Assembly (NCBI GenBank): GCA_963932465.1
Contig: OZ010791.1
Span: 622,301,800 to 622,365,799, forward strand
Reading direction: 5' to 3'
DNA: 64,000 nucleotides
Source of the DNA: Maratus speciosus
Lineage: Eukaryota > Arthropoda > Arachnida > Araneae > Salticidae
Shown: piece by piece, positions 21,438-31,500 of the stretch
Position numbering within the stretch: position 1 is the stretch's first letter
How the letters are laid out: every line of letters begins with the position of its first letter
Made by a program: the position numbers and the translations under genes
The notes under the pieces: model-generated
Seen by the model: the letters and a program-made list of their open reading frames with translations, nothing else
The model's database searches: none
Told to the model about the DNA's origin: nothing

Positions 21438-22255
21438 AAAACATTATGTATAAAACAAAGATTTTAACAGAAAAATTGCAAAGCGAAATGCTGAATATAT
21501 TGGATGCAATGACACTGACGAAAACATGTGCCAGGATGCTTTCTAAGATAAAAGAAAGTGACGAAGAAATTAATAATTTAATAAGTAGTGCGATAGAATA
21601 TGCTAAGAAACTTGAAATTGATTACAAATCAGAATTCGAAAAGCATCATCGTCGCCGCAAGAAACCTCAACGTATCGATGAAAACCCGGATTCAGAAGCC
21701 ATTTTTTCTATCTACGAGTATTATAGAAAAGGATTCAGATGTGTTTTAGATCACCTTGTTGTCTTAATGAATGACAATATTATGGCTAGCATTTCTTCAG
21801 TAGAAAGTTTCAGCATTTTACAGCCGCCTTTAGAGCTAACAAAGTGTTCTTTAGAAAATGTAAAGCTACTAACAAAACTTTACCCTAAATCATGTGATGT
21901 TGATCTATTTGCTTTACAAGCTGAATTGCAACAGTTCGTTTACCATTCTGGCGGCAACTTAAATATAACCACAGTATCAGAAGCTGCGGAATTTGCTTCC
22001 AAGAACAAAAGTGTCTTTTCCTTAGTTCATCAATGTTACCAAATTCTGTTGACAGCTCCGGTGACAGTTGCATCTAATGAAAGAGCTTTTAGCAGGCTAA
22101 AATTTATAAAGACTGCTATTAGATCAACTATGGCTGATGACAGATTGGAATCATTGACGCTTTTGAGTTACCACAATGAATTAACAGACAATATAGATCT
22201 GTCCCCTCTTCTTGAAAAATGGGCTGATCGTGTTAATCGTGCTATAAAAGTGTGA
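21434..22255 (+). pseudogene. hAT transposase fragment, C-terminal dimerisation domain
   Basis: 273 codons continuing the fragment at 21081-21437 in another frame. Residues about 200-255 (LLTAPVTVASNERAFSRLKF, then a RLESLTLLSYHNEL block) are the hAT C-terminal dimerisation region, with its conserved NERAFS motif (variant of SER-x-FS). The first residues follow the broken junction, so the ATG at 21434 is unlikely to be a natural start. The frame itself is clean, suggesting moderate age. Confidence 0.8.
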
Positions 22256-22546
22256 ATTTTGTTACAAAAGCACAAATAAAATTTAATAATTCAAATTGCA
22301 ATTATACAATAATTATTCAAATAATATTGTATTATAGTCATTATTATTATTTTATTAATATATTTAGATGATAATCTTAAATTAAATTTATTCGTACGTA
22401 ATCCAAGCATTTCCTGATGATCACAATGTTTAAAAGGATGTGTTGAAATTACTTATAAACAAGTTTTCATTTGTGATTAATATTAACCCCGTTATTGGTA
22501 TATTTGTAAAGTAAGTTTCTCCAGAAGCAAGACCCATATGTATATA
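22256..22546. other. 3' non-coding part of the hAT element
   Basis: AT-rich sequence after the transposase stop, before the nested mariner-like insertion. An AATAAA at 22275-22280 could be the transposase poly(A) signal. Confidence 0.4.
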
Positions 22547-23406
22547 CACTCATGTCCAAAATTTTAGCGTATATGACAAAAACGTAGAAAGGGAGTGTTA
22601 AATATCTTATGAAATTATTAAATTTTATAGATGAAATTCACAAGATAATTATGGCTTCGCGTATCGTATTGAGATAGTAAAATAATTTCAAAGCGCTGAT
22701 GTCGATTCTTTTCGAATTATTAATAAATTTATCTAAAAATTAGGGGAGAAAGTCTAAGATTAATATGTATAGGAAAATGCGGATTGGAATCAAAAACTGC
22801 TTTGTTACATAGCGATATATCTTGTTACTAAACGTACAAAATTTGATTAACTTTTATTGAAGTACTAAGAAATGGATATAAGTTTTGTTCATTCGAAAAT
22901 TTTCAATCTTAAATTTTGACTTTTTTATGTTGTAGACGTACATCGTACACTGGTAACAGGATTCCTTATGCTTAATTCAGAATTTGAATTTCTTTCCGGA
23001 GTGGAGTATATGTGAATAAATATGCCATACACAGAAAAAATAAAATGCATTAAGCCCTTTATTGGTAAAAAAACGGGCATCGAATCCCCAGCTCTTCAAT
23101 CATCCAGTTTCATCAAATTTTGTACATTTAGAAACAAGATATATCGCTATCAAACAAAGCAGTTTGGAGTTCCAAATCGCAATTTTCTACACATATTAAT
23201 CATTACTTCACCACTAATTTTTAGAGACATACATTAATAATTCAAAAGGAATCAATATCAGCGCTTTAAAACCTATTTGACTATCTCGATATGCTCAGTC
23301 ATAATTACCTTGAGACTTTCATCTATAAAGTTTAATAATTTCGTAAGATATTTACGATATCCTTTCTTCGTTTTTATCATATATGCTAAACTTTTGGACA
23401 TGAGTG
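22547..23406. mobile_element. Tc1/mariner-like long inverted-repeat MITE
   Basis: 860 bp, starting CACTCATGTCCAAAATTTTA and ending with the matching complement, flanked by TA (22545-22546 and 23407-23408). The arms are long: about 22547-22880 pairs with about 23080-23406 at moderate identity, around a ~200-bp centre. No transposase frame. Inserted into the hAT element at 20594-23527, so younger than it. Confidence 0.85.
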
Positions 23407-23535
23407 TATATATATATATTAATTAGTAGGCATTTTGTTGGCAATAGTACTCGGAAATTTTTCTTCTTGGAGTTGGAAATTTATGAGTCTACACCCCCCT
23501 ACGCGACCAGGGTGGTTTATGCCCCTGGCTCTTAA

Positions 23536-24048
23536 ATTAATATAAATAGCTCATTATTTAATTCCAGCTTATATTCCATAATGAAATTAAAACAATCATC
23601 AATCAATCAATAAAAAATTATAAATAAATCACAAATTTAAGACATTTAATTGAATTTCGCGCTTAATCCACTGAAATGAACACAATCCAAATGGCTGATT
23701 ATAAACAGCAATTTCTTTAGCTGTTCAGTTAACTCCTTATGTGAGGCCAATATGAAAATATCACTTTTAATACATTTCAAATTTTTATTTGAACACATTA
23801 TTGTTATTTTTCACATAAATAGGATTTTTAGTATTGCTAGTGGGCATTCTAAAAACATATATTGAATGTAAAAAATCTATTACAGTTATAGATTAAAAAA
23901 AAAACAAAACAAAAAAAAAAACCAGTACAGTAAACCCGTGTGAGGCTTTCTCACCACAATCTTTGAGATTATTTGCTGACATGTGTTTTTCATTAATTTT
24001 TGATTAACTGCAATTCTTTTTGTCAAACAACATGTTTTAATGATATGC
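23536..24048. other. No gene seen
   Basis: AT-rich spacer between hAT elements, with A-rich low complexity around 23895-23922. Confidence 0.4.
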
Positions 24049-24083
24049 AGGGTGCGTCAGCTATTTGAGAACAAATCAACACC
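24049..24083. mobile_element. Orphan mariner-like terminal repeat
   Basis: CAGGGTGCGTCAGCTATTTG and the next bases match the terminus of the Tc1/mariner-type element ending at 34678 (about 23 of 26 positions). No partner end or coding remnant nearby. Confidence 0.4.
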
Positions 24084-24649
24084 TGCTTTCAAACAGGAAT
24101 ATACACTAGACATAGAGCATTTTTTTTTAATTTTAATTTTCTGTATAAGTGACCACATACACACTGGATGACATCATTCATTGAAACCAGGGTTTGCAGG
24201 TTTTTGACAGTGTGGCGGTTTTAACCATCATGTCAAAAACCCCTTTTTGACATAGTTTTTTACAATGATTGTCAAAAACCTAAAATTGAATTCAAAACTG
24301 TTTAAAATTGCTTTTACAACAACATTAAATTTACAATTTCTCATAATTTTTAGTTTTAGACACTTGAATAAATTTTTTGACAGTTTTAGACATTAAAAAC
24401 CACATATCCTGTATAAAACTCAAAACATGTTTTTCATTCAACAAGTTGCTTAGAAAATAGGAAATAATTGTAAGCTATAAATATAGAATAAAAAAGAATT
24501 TAAAGTATTGTTACATTAAAAATATAAACTAATCAAACTATGAAATACTAATTTTTAAAAATGAAATTACATGGTGAAAATACTTGTATAATTTAATGTA
24601 TAAAATTACATATAAATTATATACATCTTTTTATTTTTATATTGTTTTT

Positions 24650-26265
24650 TAGTGATGCAACGAATAGTGGTTTGGCCGAATACCGAATATTCGGCTGCCG
24701 AATAATGAACTTATTTTTGCCTAAAAACAAAATATAGTATGCACTATATGCACAATTCTTGTATATTTCACAATTAAAATGTATTGTTTTCTTTTTAAAA
24801 AATATTTATATACAAATTTTTAATTTTTTAAAGCATTATTTTACTCTGAAAAAATATTCGGCTATGTTCGGTCTAAAAATTGCCTCAATAATATAATTCA
24901 GACCCCACCAAAAAAATTCTTAGCAAAAGTTCCTCATCAGGTACTGTCTAGTTACATTTTAATAGATATTATGTGCATTGTTGTTACATTTTAAAATAAT
25001 GACAAAATTTTAAAAGTACTAGGAAACATAAGTCTCAGCTTTCAGATGAAATAAAATAAAAAATAAGAAATCTTAATATCTTAAGAAAAACCACTGATAG
25101 AAAGGGTGAAAGGAATATCCTCTAAAATGGTGGAAAGAAATAATTGTAGACTTTATAAAGCTCACAATTAACAAAATATTTATTTATCTTTATTATTTTT
25201 TTTCTTTGCTGTCAGCAGTGAAGCCTTTATAGAAAATGTCCCTCAATGGGAAGAAGTAAAAGAAATTAGTAATTTTCTTTCCTAGCCATTACTAAAAAGA
25301 CAACAGTGTCCTTTGGAGTGGTGGGTAAAAGATTCAGAAGACTTTCCAAACCTTTCACAATTAGCCAAAAGTACCTTTCTGCACCAGGAAGTACCATATA
25401 TAGTGAGAGATTATTTTCAGAAGCTGGTAACATTTATGAAAAAAAAAAAAAAAAGAAAGAAGACTATCACCTGAGAATGCTGAATTATTATTATTTCTGC
25501 ATCTACGTTTATTGAAAACCTTTTAACTGTTTTTTAAGGCTATTCTTAAAAAATATATCTAAAATGTAAATGCATACTAATTAAAAGAATTTAGTATTTA
25601 CCTTTCATTATTTAATAAGAAATAGTAACAGACTTAAAAAAATCACTTAAATTATATTTAACTTTTAAGCATATTTTACTAAAAAACAAAAAAACCCTTA
25701 AGTATTGCAACATATACGACTTAAATATCTTATACATATAATACATCTATATCTAATCAATCATATATTTATGTTCTTTATAGGCATAATTCAAAATATT
25801 ATTGAAAGAAATATTTTTTTATGTAACAAGGGTTAAATGTTAAAACTTCCCATTATGATAAAACAATTTTTGAATTAGCTTGTACATACAGCTGTATTAA
25901 AAGAATTTTGAATAGATTAATTTTAAATTTAACAGATTATGTTAGCAGCTTATTACGGATACTTTTTGTATTTACTGATACAGCATAATTATTTTTTAAC
26001 ATGATTCCTAAATTAGCCTCTTATATAAAAATGGGTAGATAAAACCCATTTGGAGTATGAAAGTTAATGGAAAAAAAAGTGTTAGTTAATTTCAAATAAA
26101 ATTTTAATTATGTATGATGAATATAAATTGTCAAATTAAAAAGTTATACTGTTTAAATATAAAAACATTCATTACAGTATTATTCGGCCAAGGCCGAATA
26201 ATAGACTTAATATTCGGCCGAAGCCGAATATTCGGCAGATAGGCCGAATATTCGTTGCATCTCTA
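24650..26265 (+). mobile_element. hAT-like element (TAGAGATGCAACGAATATTCGG family)
   Basis: Left end TAGTGATGCAACGAATAGTG. The right end is the complement of TAGAGATGCAACGAATATTC. Subterminal GAATATTCGGC motifs are clustered at both ends. It contains a broken hAT C-terminal domain (25270-25515). The flanking 8 bases do not form a convincing duplication. A reverse-oriented partial relative is at 14447-15350. Confidence 0.8.
25270..25515 (+). pseudogene. hAT transposase C-terminal dimerisation domain, frameshifted
   Basis: One frame gives LEWWVKDSEDFPNLSQLAK; a second gives KYLSAPGSTIYSERLFSEAG then NIYEKKKK. Together these are the hallmark order W..FP.L..LA..YL..P....SER.FS.AG of zf-BED-type hAT transposases. 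The break falls near 25370, and the A-run at 25438-25455 likely causes a second shift before an LRMLNYYYF-type tail. Only this C-terminal domain is recognisable. Confidence 0.8.
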
Positions 26266-26468
26266 GTTTTAATGTTAGTCCCATATTAAGTGTTTTCCAC
26301 AAACAAATGATTAAGGCTAGACTTACAGCTACAAACTTGAAATAATATGCTGAAATAAGAAAACAAAAATTAAAACTATTATATACCGTATAAAAATAAA
26401 ATTTAACATAAATTGTTCTAAATAATTAAACTGAAACTAAGATAATAAAATGAAGATATATTATATAT

Positions 26469-26705
26469 CAGGAGCTTGGAAAAGAAAGGGCGAACTCAAA
26501 AAATCGATCTTTTGTTCTTTCCACATCAGATAGATGTTGGCAACAAGTAGGTAAGTCATTTTGCCCTGGTTTGCCCCTATTATTCTCACAGTGTCAAGCT
26601 AAATTGAGTAGTAGTACCCTATTCTATAACACTACTTGCAAAACTTTGAGCTTGATTTCCCAACACCCCAATTTCGGAATTCGCCCTTTCTCTTCCGAGG
26701 TCCTG
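26469..26705. mobile_element. Small MITE with ~28-bp inverted repeats
   Basis: 237 bp starting CAGGAGCTTGGAAAAGAAAG and ending with the complement of CAGGACCTCGGAAGAGAAAG. No coding frame. The flanks are AT-only, so the target duplication is unreadable. Nested in the hAT element at 24188-27594. Confidence 0.7.
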
Positions 26706-26893
26706 ATATTATGTGTAAATATTGAAATTAACAAACCAACCATCTTCTCTTAAGTTATTGATTTAAAGAGCATTTAATTCTATTAATTTCATATTATAAT
26801 TCATTTAATTACCCAGAGAACATTTGTAATGCAGTTGTGGTTTATAATTAATGTTTATGTACAAAAACAAACATTTTTAGAATAATTTAAAAA

Positions 26894-27290
26894 TAGACCA
26901 GGAGGCGGTAGCCCAGACAACCACCTCATATAGTTGGAGGCTGAAATTCTAGAATTTGTTAAAACTCGATTTGCATATTAAAATGCAACTGGTCTGCCAA
27001 GTCGTATCTTGGCAGAAAATACCTGCAAACCCGATTTTAGTGTTTGACTCGTAGGTTTACCATTGTGTTTTCCTGCTCCCAGTCCTCCATGTTTTCATAC
27101 CTTTGGCTGCAGGAAAACACAATGATAAATCTACGAGTCAACCACTAAAATCGGGTTGTAGGTGTTGTCCACCAAGATATGACTTGGCAGACCAGTAGCA
27201 TTTTAACATGCTAATCGAGTTCTGTCTAATCCTGGAATTTTAGCCTCCAACTCGATGAGGTGATTGTCTGTGCTGCCGCCTCCTGGCCTA
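26894..27290. mobile_element. Hairpin (foldback) MITE
   Basis: A ~397-bp imperfect palindrome. 26899-27085 (CCAGGAGGCGGTAGCCCAGA onward) pairs with about 27105-27286 around a short centre near 27090. Inner blocks such as AAAATCGGGTT and GACTCGTAG are mirrored. Ends TAG..CTA. It would fold into a nearly full-length hairpin as RNA. No coding capacity; superfamily unknown. Confidence 0.8.
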
Positions 27291-27602
27291 AAATCTAGGT
27301 AACTTATTGTCAGTCAGTAAATAATGGCCACTTTACACAAGCTTTTTTTTTTTTTCATAACAAACTAAACACATAATAGTAATACAGATATAAATTACTT
27401 TGAAAAATACATTTAATAGTACTTTCAATATTTTTAACTATTTTTCCGAGTATGATAATTTACAAATAATTAGAATTATGATATATAATTTTATTACTAC
27501 TTAAATATAGTATGTATAACTAAATAAAAATAATTTATATATCATGTAAATTAAATGTCAAAAACCACTTTTTGACGTCAAAAACCCAACCCTGTTTGAA
27601 AC

Positions 27603-28080
27603 CACTCCCAACCGCAATAACCACCTCTACAGGCTATCAAAACTGACTGCAGCACGGGTCACACTCACTCGAAATAATTTGTAGCAGTTTTTGGAGCAGA
27701 AAAAACGTTTTTTGTACCTGCACTCACTTGGAGAAAAACATTTTATAGCAAGCTAAAATAAGCAACACAAGAAAAAGATTTACTTTTGTAGCAGAAAACA
27801 AATTTGCCTTAAGATAAAATAAAAAAACTGCAGAAAAAGTGTAAAGGGATGAAATATGAAATCAGGTTAAAGAAAAAAATAAAAATCACCATTGACATTT
27901 TGTTCAACACTGTTTTATTATTTTGAATTTGACGCATTCTATCAGTTGTTTTCAGAGAACTTAACACTCAGAAGTCTGTATTCACGTTAACTCACACCAG
28001 TTTTGCTTAACTTTCTGCAACAGAACAACGTTTGACCATTTCATCTGATACACATAGAAAACGAAAACATGAGTGAACCC
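27603..28080. other. No gene seen
   Basis: AT-rich spacer between two hAT insertions; no repeat or frame supported. Confidence 0.4.
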
Positions 28081-28468
28081 CAAGGGCAGATCCAGCTCAC
28101 CATTTAGAGGGAGGTCATGGATTTCCTTTTTTTTGGGTGGGAGAGGATCACATCTCTTTATGAGAATTTTTTATATTGAAAGCTATTCCCAAATCCAAAC
28201 TAACTGCTTTTCTGATACTTTCGTGGTCATTTTCATGGCTGCTCTTTCATCTTCACGTAACACTTAATTTGTAATGGCTGTTTCATAATAATGGAAGCTT
28301 TCAGTCCATCAGAAGAAAATAACTCGTTTAAAGCGGAAACTGGGCTAAGCGGGACTTGGATAATCGGGACTCTACTGTATATTTCATTTTGAAAATCTTT
28401 AGAATATTTTTCTTGATGTTCAGAGAGGGGTAATGACCCCCGTGACCTGCCCCTTGGATCCGCCATTG
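28081..28468. mobile_element. Small non-autonomous hAT element
   Basis: 388 bp starting CAAGGGCAGATCCAG and ending with the complement of CAATGGCGGATCCAAGG. The flanks GTGAACCC (28073-28080) and GTGAATCC (28469-28476) match at 7 of 8 bases, as expected of a hAT target duplication. No coding frame. Confidence 0.65.
28335..28378 (-). mobile_element. Lone Tigger/pogo-like end
   Basis: The complement reads CAGTAGAGTCCCGATTATCC, the typical Tigger-like TIR, next to TA (28379-28380). No partner end was found, so this is a truncated remnant inside the small hAT element. Confidence 0.5.
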
Positions 28469-28539
28469 GTGAATCCAGGGGTGATTCGGAGTTTTAAAAA
28501 AAATTCTGAAATTCACAGCAAGAGACTACTGTGTTTTTT

Positions 28540-31500
28540 CCACCATCCTTTGACGAAATTCCATTTTCCGCGGCCTTTTGATGAAATTCCATGTTTTTTT
28601 CCTCGATCTTTTAACAAATTTCGCGTTTTTTCGTAGCTCTTTGACAAAATTTAGTTTTTTTTTCACGGACCTTTGGCGAAATTCGCATTTTAACAGCGGC
28701 CCTTTGACGAAATTCGCGCTTTTCCCGCGATACTTTCACGAAATTACGTGTTTTTCCGCGATCGTTTAACGAAATTCTTTGACGAAATTTGCATTTTACT
28801 TCGCGACCCATTGACGAAATCCGCGTTTTTTTGCGATCTTGTGACGAAATTTTCGTTCTTTCTGCAATTCTGTTACGAAATTCGTAAGTTTTCCGCGATC
28901 GTTCGACGAAATTCGCACGTTTTCCGCGATCGTTCGACGAATTTCGCGTTTTATATGCGATCTTTCGACGAATTTCGATTCGATTTATTCATGATCCCTA
29001 GGAGAAATTCGCGTTTTTTTCCACGATCTTTTGACGAAATTCCGTGTTTTTCTGCGATCTTTTGAAGAAATTTTTGTTTTTTCCGCGGCGTTTTTATAAA
29101 ATTCGCGCTTTTTCCCGCGAACCTTTGACGTAATACCATGTTTTTCCGCGATCTGTGAACAAAATTCGTGTTTTTTCCCGCGATCATTTGACAAATTTCG
29201 CGTTTTTTCTCTGTCCTTTGACGAATTTTGCATTTTTTCTCGACCAACTGACGAAATCCGCGTTTTTTGCGATCTTGGGACGAAATTTCGTTCTTTTGGC
29301 GATTCTTTGACGAAATTCGCGTTTTATATACGATCGCTCGACGAGTTACGCATTTTATTCACGGTCCTTCGGCAAAATTCGCGTTTTTTCCGCGATCTTT
29401 TGACGAAACTCAGTGTTTTTCCGTGATGTTTTGACTAAATTCCGTGTTTTCCGCGATCTTTTGACGAAATTCGTGTTTTTCCGCGATCGTTTGACAAATT
29501 GCGCGTTTTTTCTCAATCATTTGACGAAATTTGCATTTTTTCGCGACCCATTGACGAAATTCGCGTTTTCTTGCGATCTTGTGACGAAATTTCGGTCTTT
29601 TCCCGATTCTCTGATGAAATTTGCATGTTTTTCGTGACCCATTGTCCATTGACGAAATCCGTGTTTTCTTGTGACGAAATTTCGTTCTTTCCGCGATTCT
29701 TTGACGAAATTCGCGTGTTTTCTGCGATCCTTTGACGAATTTTGCGATTTATATGCGATCTTTCGACGAGTTTCGCGTTTTTTCCGCGATCTTTTGACGA
29801 AACTCAGTGTTTTTCCGCGATGTTTTTTGACTAAATCCCGCGATTATTTGACGAAATTTGTGTTTTTCCGTGATCCTTTCACAAATTGTGCGTTTTTTCT
29901 CAATCAGTTGACGAAATTTGCATTTTTTCGCGACATATTGACGAAATCCGTATTTTCTTGCGATCTTGTGACGAAATTTCGTTGTTTCTGTAATCCTTCA
30001 ACGAATTTCACGTTTTATATGCGATCTTTTGACGAATTTCGCGTTTTATTCACATCCTTAGGCGAAATTCGCGATCGTATCACTAAATTCCGTGATTCTT
30101 TGACAAAATTCGTGTTTTTTCCGTAATCCTTTGACATATTTCTCATTTTTTTCGCAATCATTTGACAAAATTCGCGTTTTTCCGCGATCTTTTGACGAAA
30201 TTCGTGTTCTTTCCTCAATCCTTTGTCAAATTTCTCATTTTTTTCGCAATCTGTTGACGAAATTCGCAATTTTTCGCGGCGCTTTGACAAAATTCGCACT
30301 TTTTCCGCTATCATTTGACGAAACTCCGTGTTTTCCCGAAGATTTTTCAACGAATCTCCGTGTTTTTTTTTAGATTTTTTAACGAAATTCGTGTTTTTTT
30401 TCCGAGATCCTTTGACAAATTTCGCGTTTTTTCGCAATCCTTTGACGAAATTTCCATTTTTTTCGCGACTCATCGACAAAATCCACGATCTTTTAGATCT
30501 TGGGACAAAATTTCCGCGATTCTTTGATGATATTCGTGAGTTTCCGAGAACCTTCGACGAACTTCGCGTTTTACCTGCTATCATTTGACGAATTTCGCGT
30601 TTTATTCACGATTCTTAGGCGGAATTCGCGTCTTTCCCGCGATCTTTTGTGGAAATTCCGTGTTTTTTCGCAATCTTTCGTCTAAATTTCGTGTTTTCCG
30701 CGATCTTTTGACGAAATTCATGTTTTTTTCCGCGATCCTTTGACGCAATTCGCGTTTTTTTGGCGGCCCTTTCACAAAACTCGCGCTTTTTCCGCAATCC
30801 TTTATTGAAATTCGGGGTTTTTTTCGCGATCTTTCAACGAAATACCGTGTTTTTTCGCGATCTTTTAATGAAATTCGTCTTTTTTTGTTGGTTCTTTGAC
30901 AAATTTTGTGTTTTTTTCTCAATCCTTTGACGAAATTTGCATTTTTTGTGACCTATTGGCAAAATCCCAGTTTCTACGATTCTTTGACGGAATTCGCGCG
31001 TCTTCCGCGATCCTTAGATGAATTTTTCGTTTTATAAGCGATCTTTTGACGAATTTCGCGGTTTATTCACGATCCCTAGACGAAATTCGCTTTTTTTCCG
31101 CGATCTTTTGACTAAATTCCGTGTATACCGCGGTCCTTTGACAAATTTTACGTTTTTTCGAAATCTGCATTTTTTCATGGCCCTTCGACGAAATTCGTAT
31201 TGTTTTCGCGGCCTTTTGACGGAATCCGCGATTTTTTGCGATCTTGTGACGAAATTTCCGTTTTTACGCTTGACGAAATTTGCGTATTTTCCGCGCTCCT
31301 TCGACGATTTTCGTATTTTATTCGCGATGCTGTGACGAATTACATGTTTTATCCGCGATCCTGTGACGATTTTTTTCACGATCCTTTGACGAAACTAGTT
31401 TTTTCTGGAGCTTTCTAATGAAAGTGCGCTTTTTCTGTGGTTAGTTGACGAAATTGGCGTTTTTTCCGGAGCAGTCTTATGAAAGCGCGTTTTTTTGCAA

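Larger units (their letters stand above)
20594..23527 (+). mobile_element. hAT element with ZMYM1-like transposase remnant
   Basis: It starts CAGGGGCGTAAATCC and ends with the complement of CAGGGGCATAAACC, flanked by a perfect 8-bp duplication GCTCTTAA (20586-20593 and 23528-23535). It holds the C-terminal half of a transposase in two frames (21081-22255) and a later inverted-repeat insertion at 22547-23406. The N-terminal half of the transposase is missing, so this is an internally deleted copy. Confidence 0.93.
24188..27594. mobile_element. hAT element (CAGGGTT family), host to three nested insertions
   Basis: It starts CAGGGTTTGCAGGTTTTTGA and ends with the complement of CAGGGTTGGGTTTTTGACG. 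The flanks ATTGAAAC (24180-24187) and TTTGAAAC (27595-27602) form an 8-bp duplication with one mismatch. It shares ends and GTCAAAAAC subterminal motifs with the element at 12382-13920. Inside are a second hAT-like element (24650-26265) and two MITEs (26469-26705, 26894-27290). Confidence 0.85.

Noticed and set aside
24642..26273. 8-bp target duplication for the hAT-like element at 24650-26265
   Set aside because: Flanks TTGTTTTT and GTTTTAAT agree only partly, which is meaningless in T-rich DNA.
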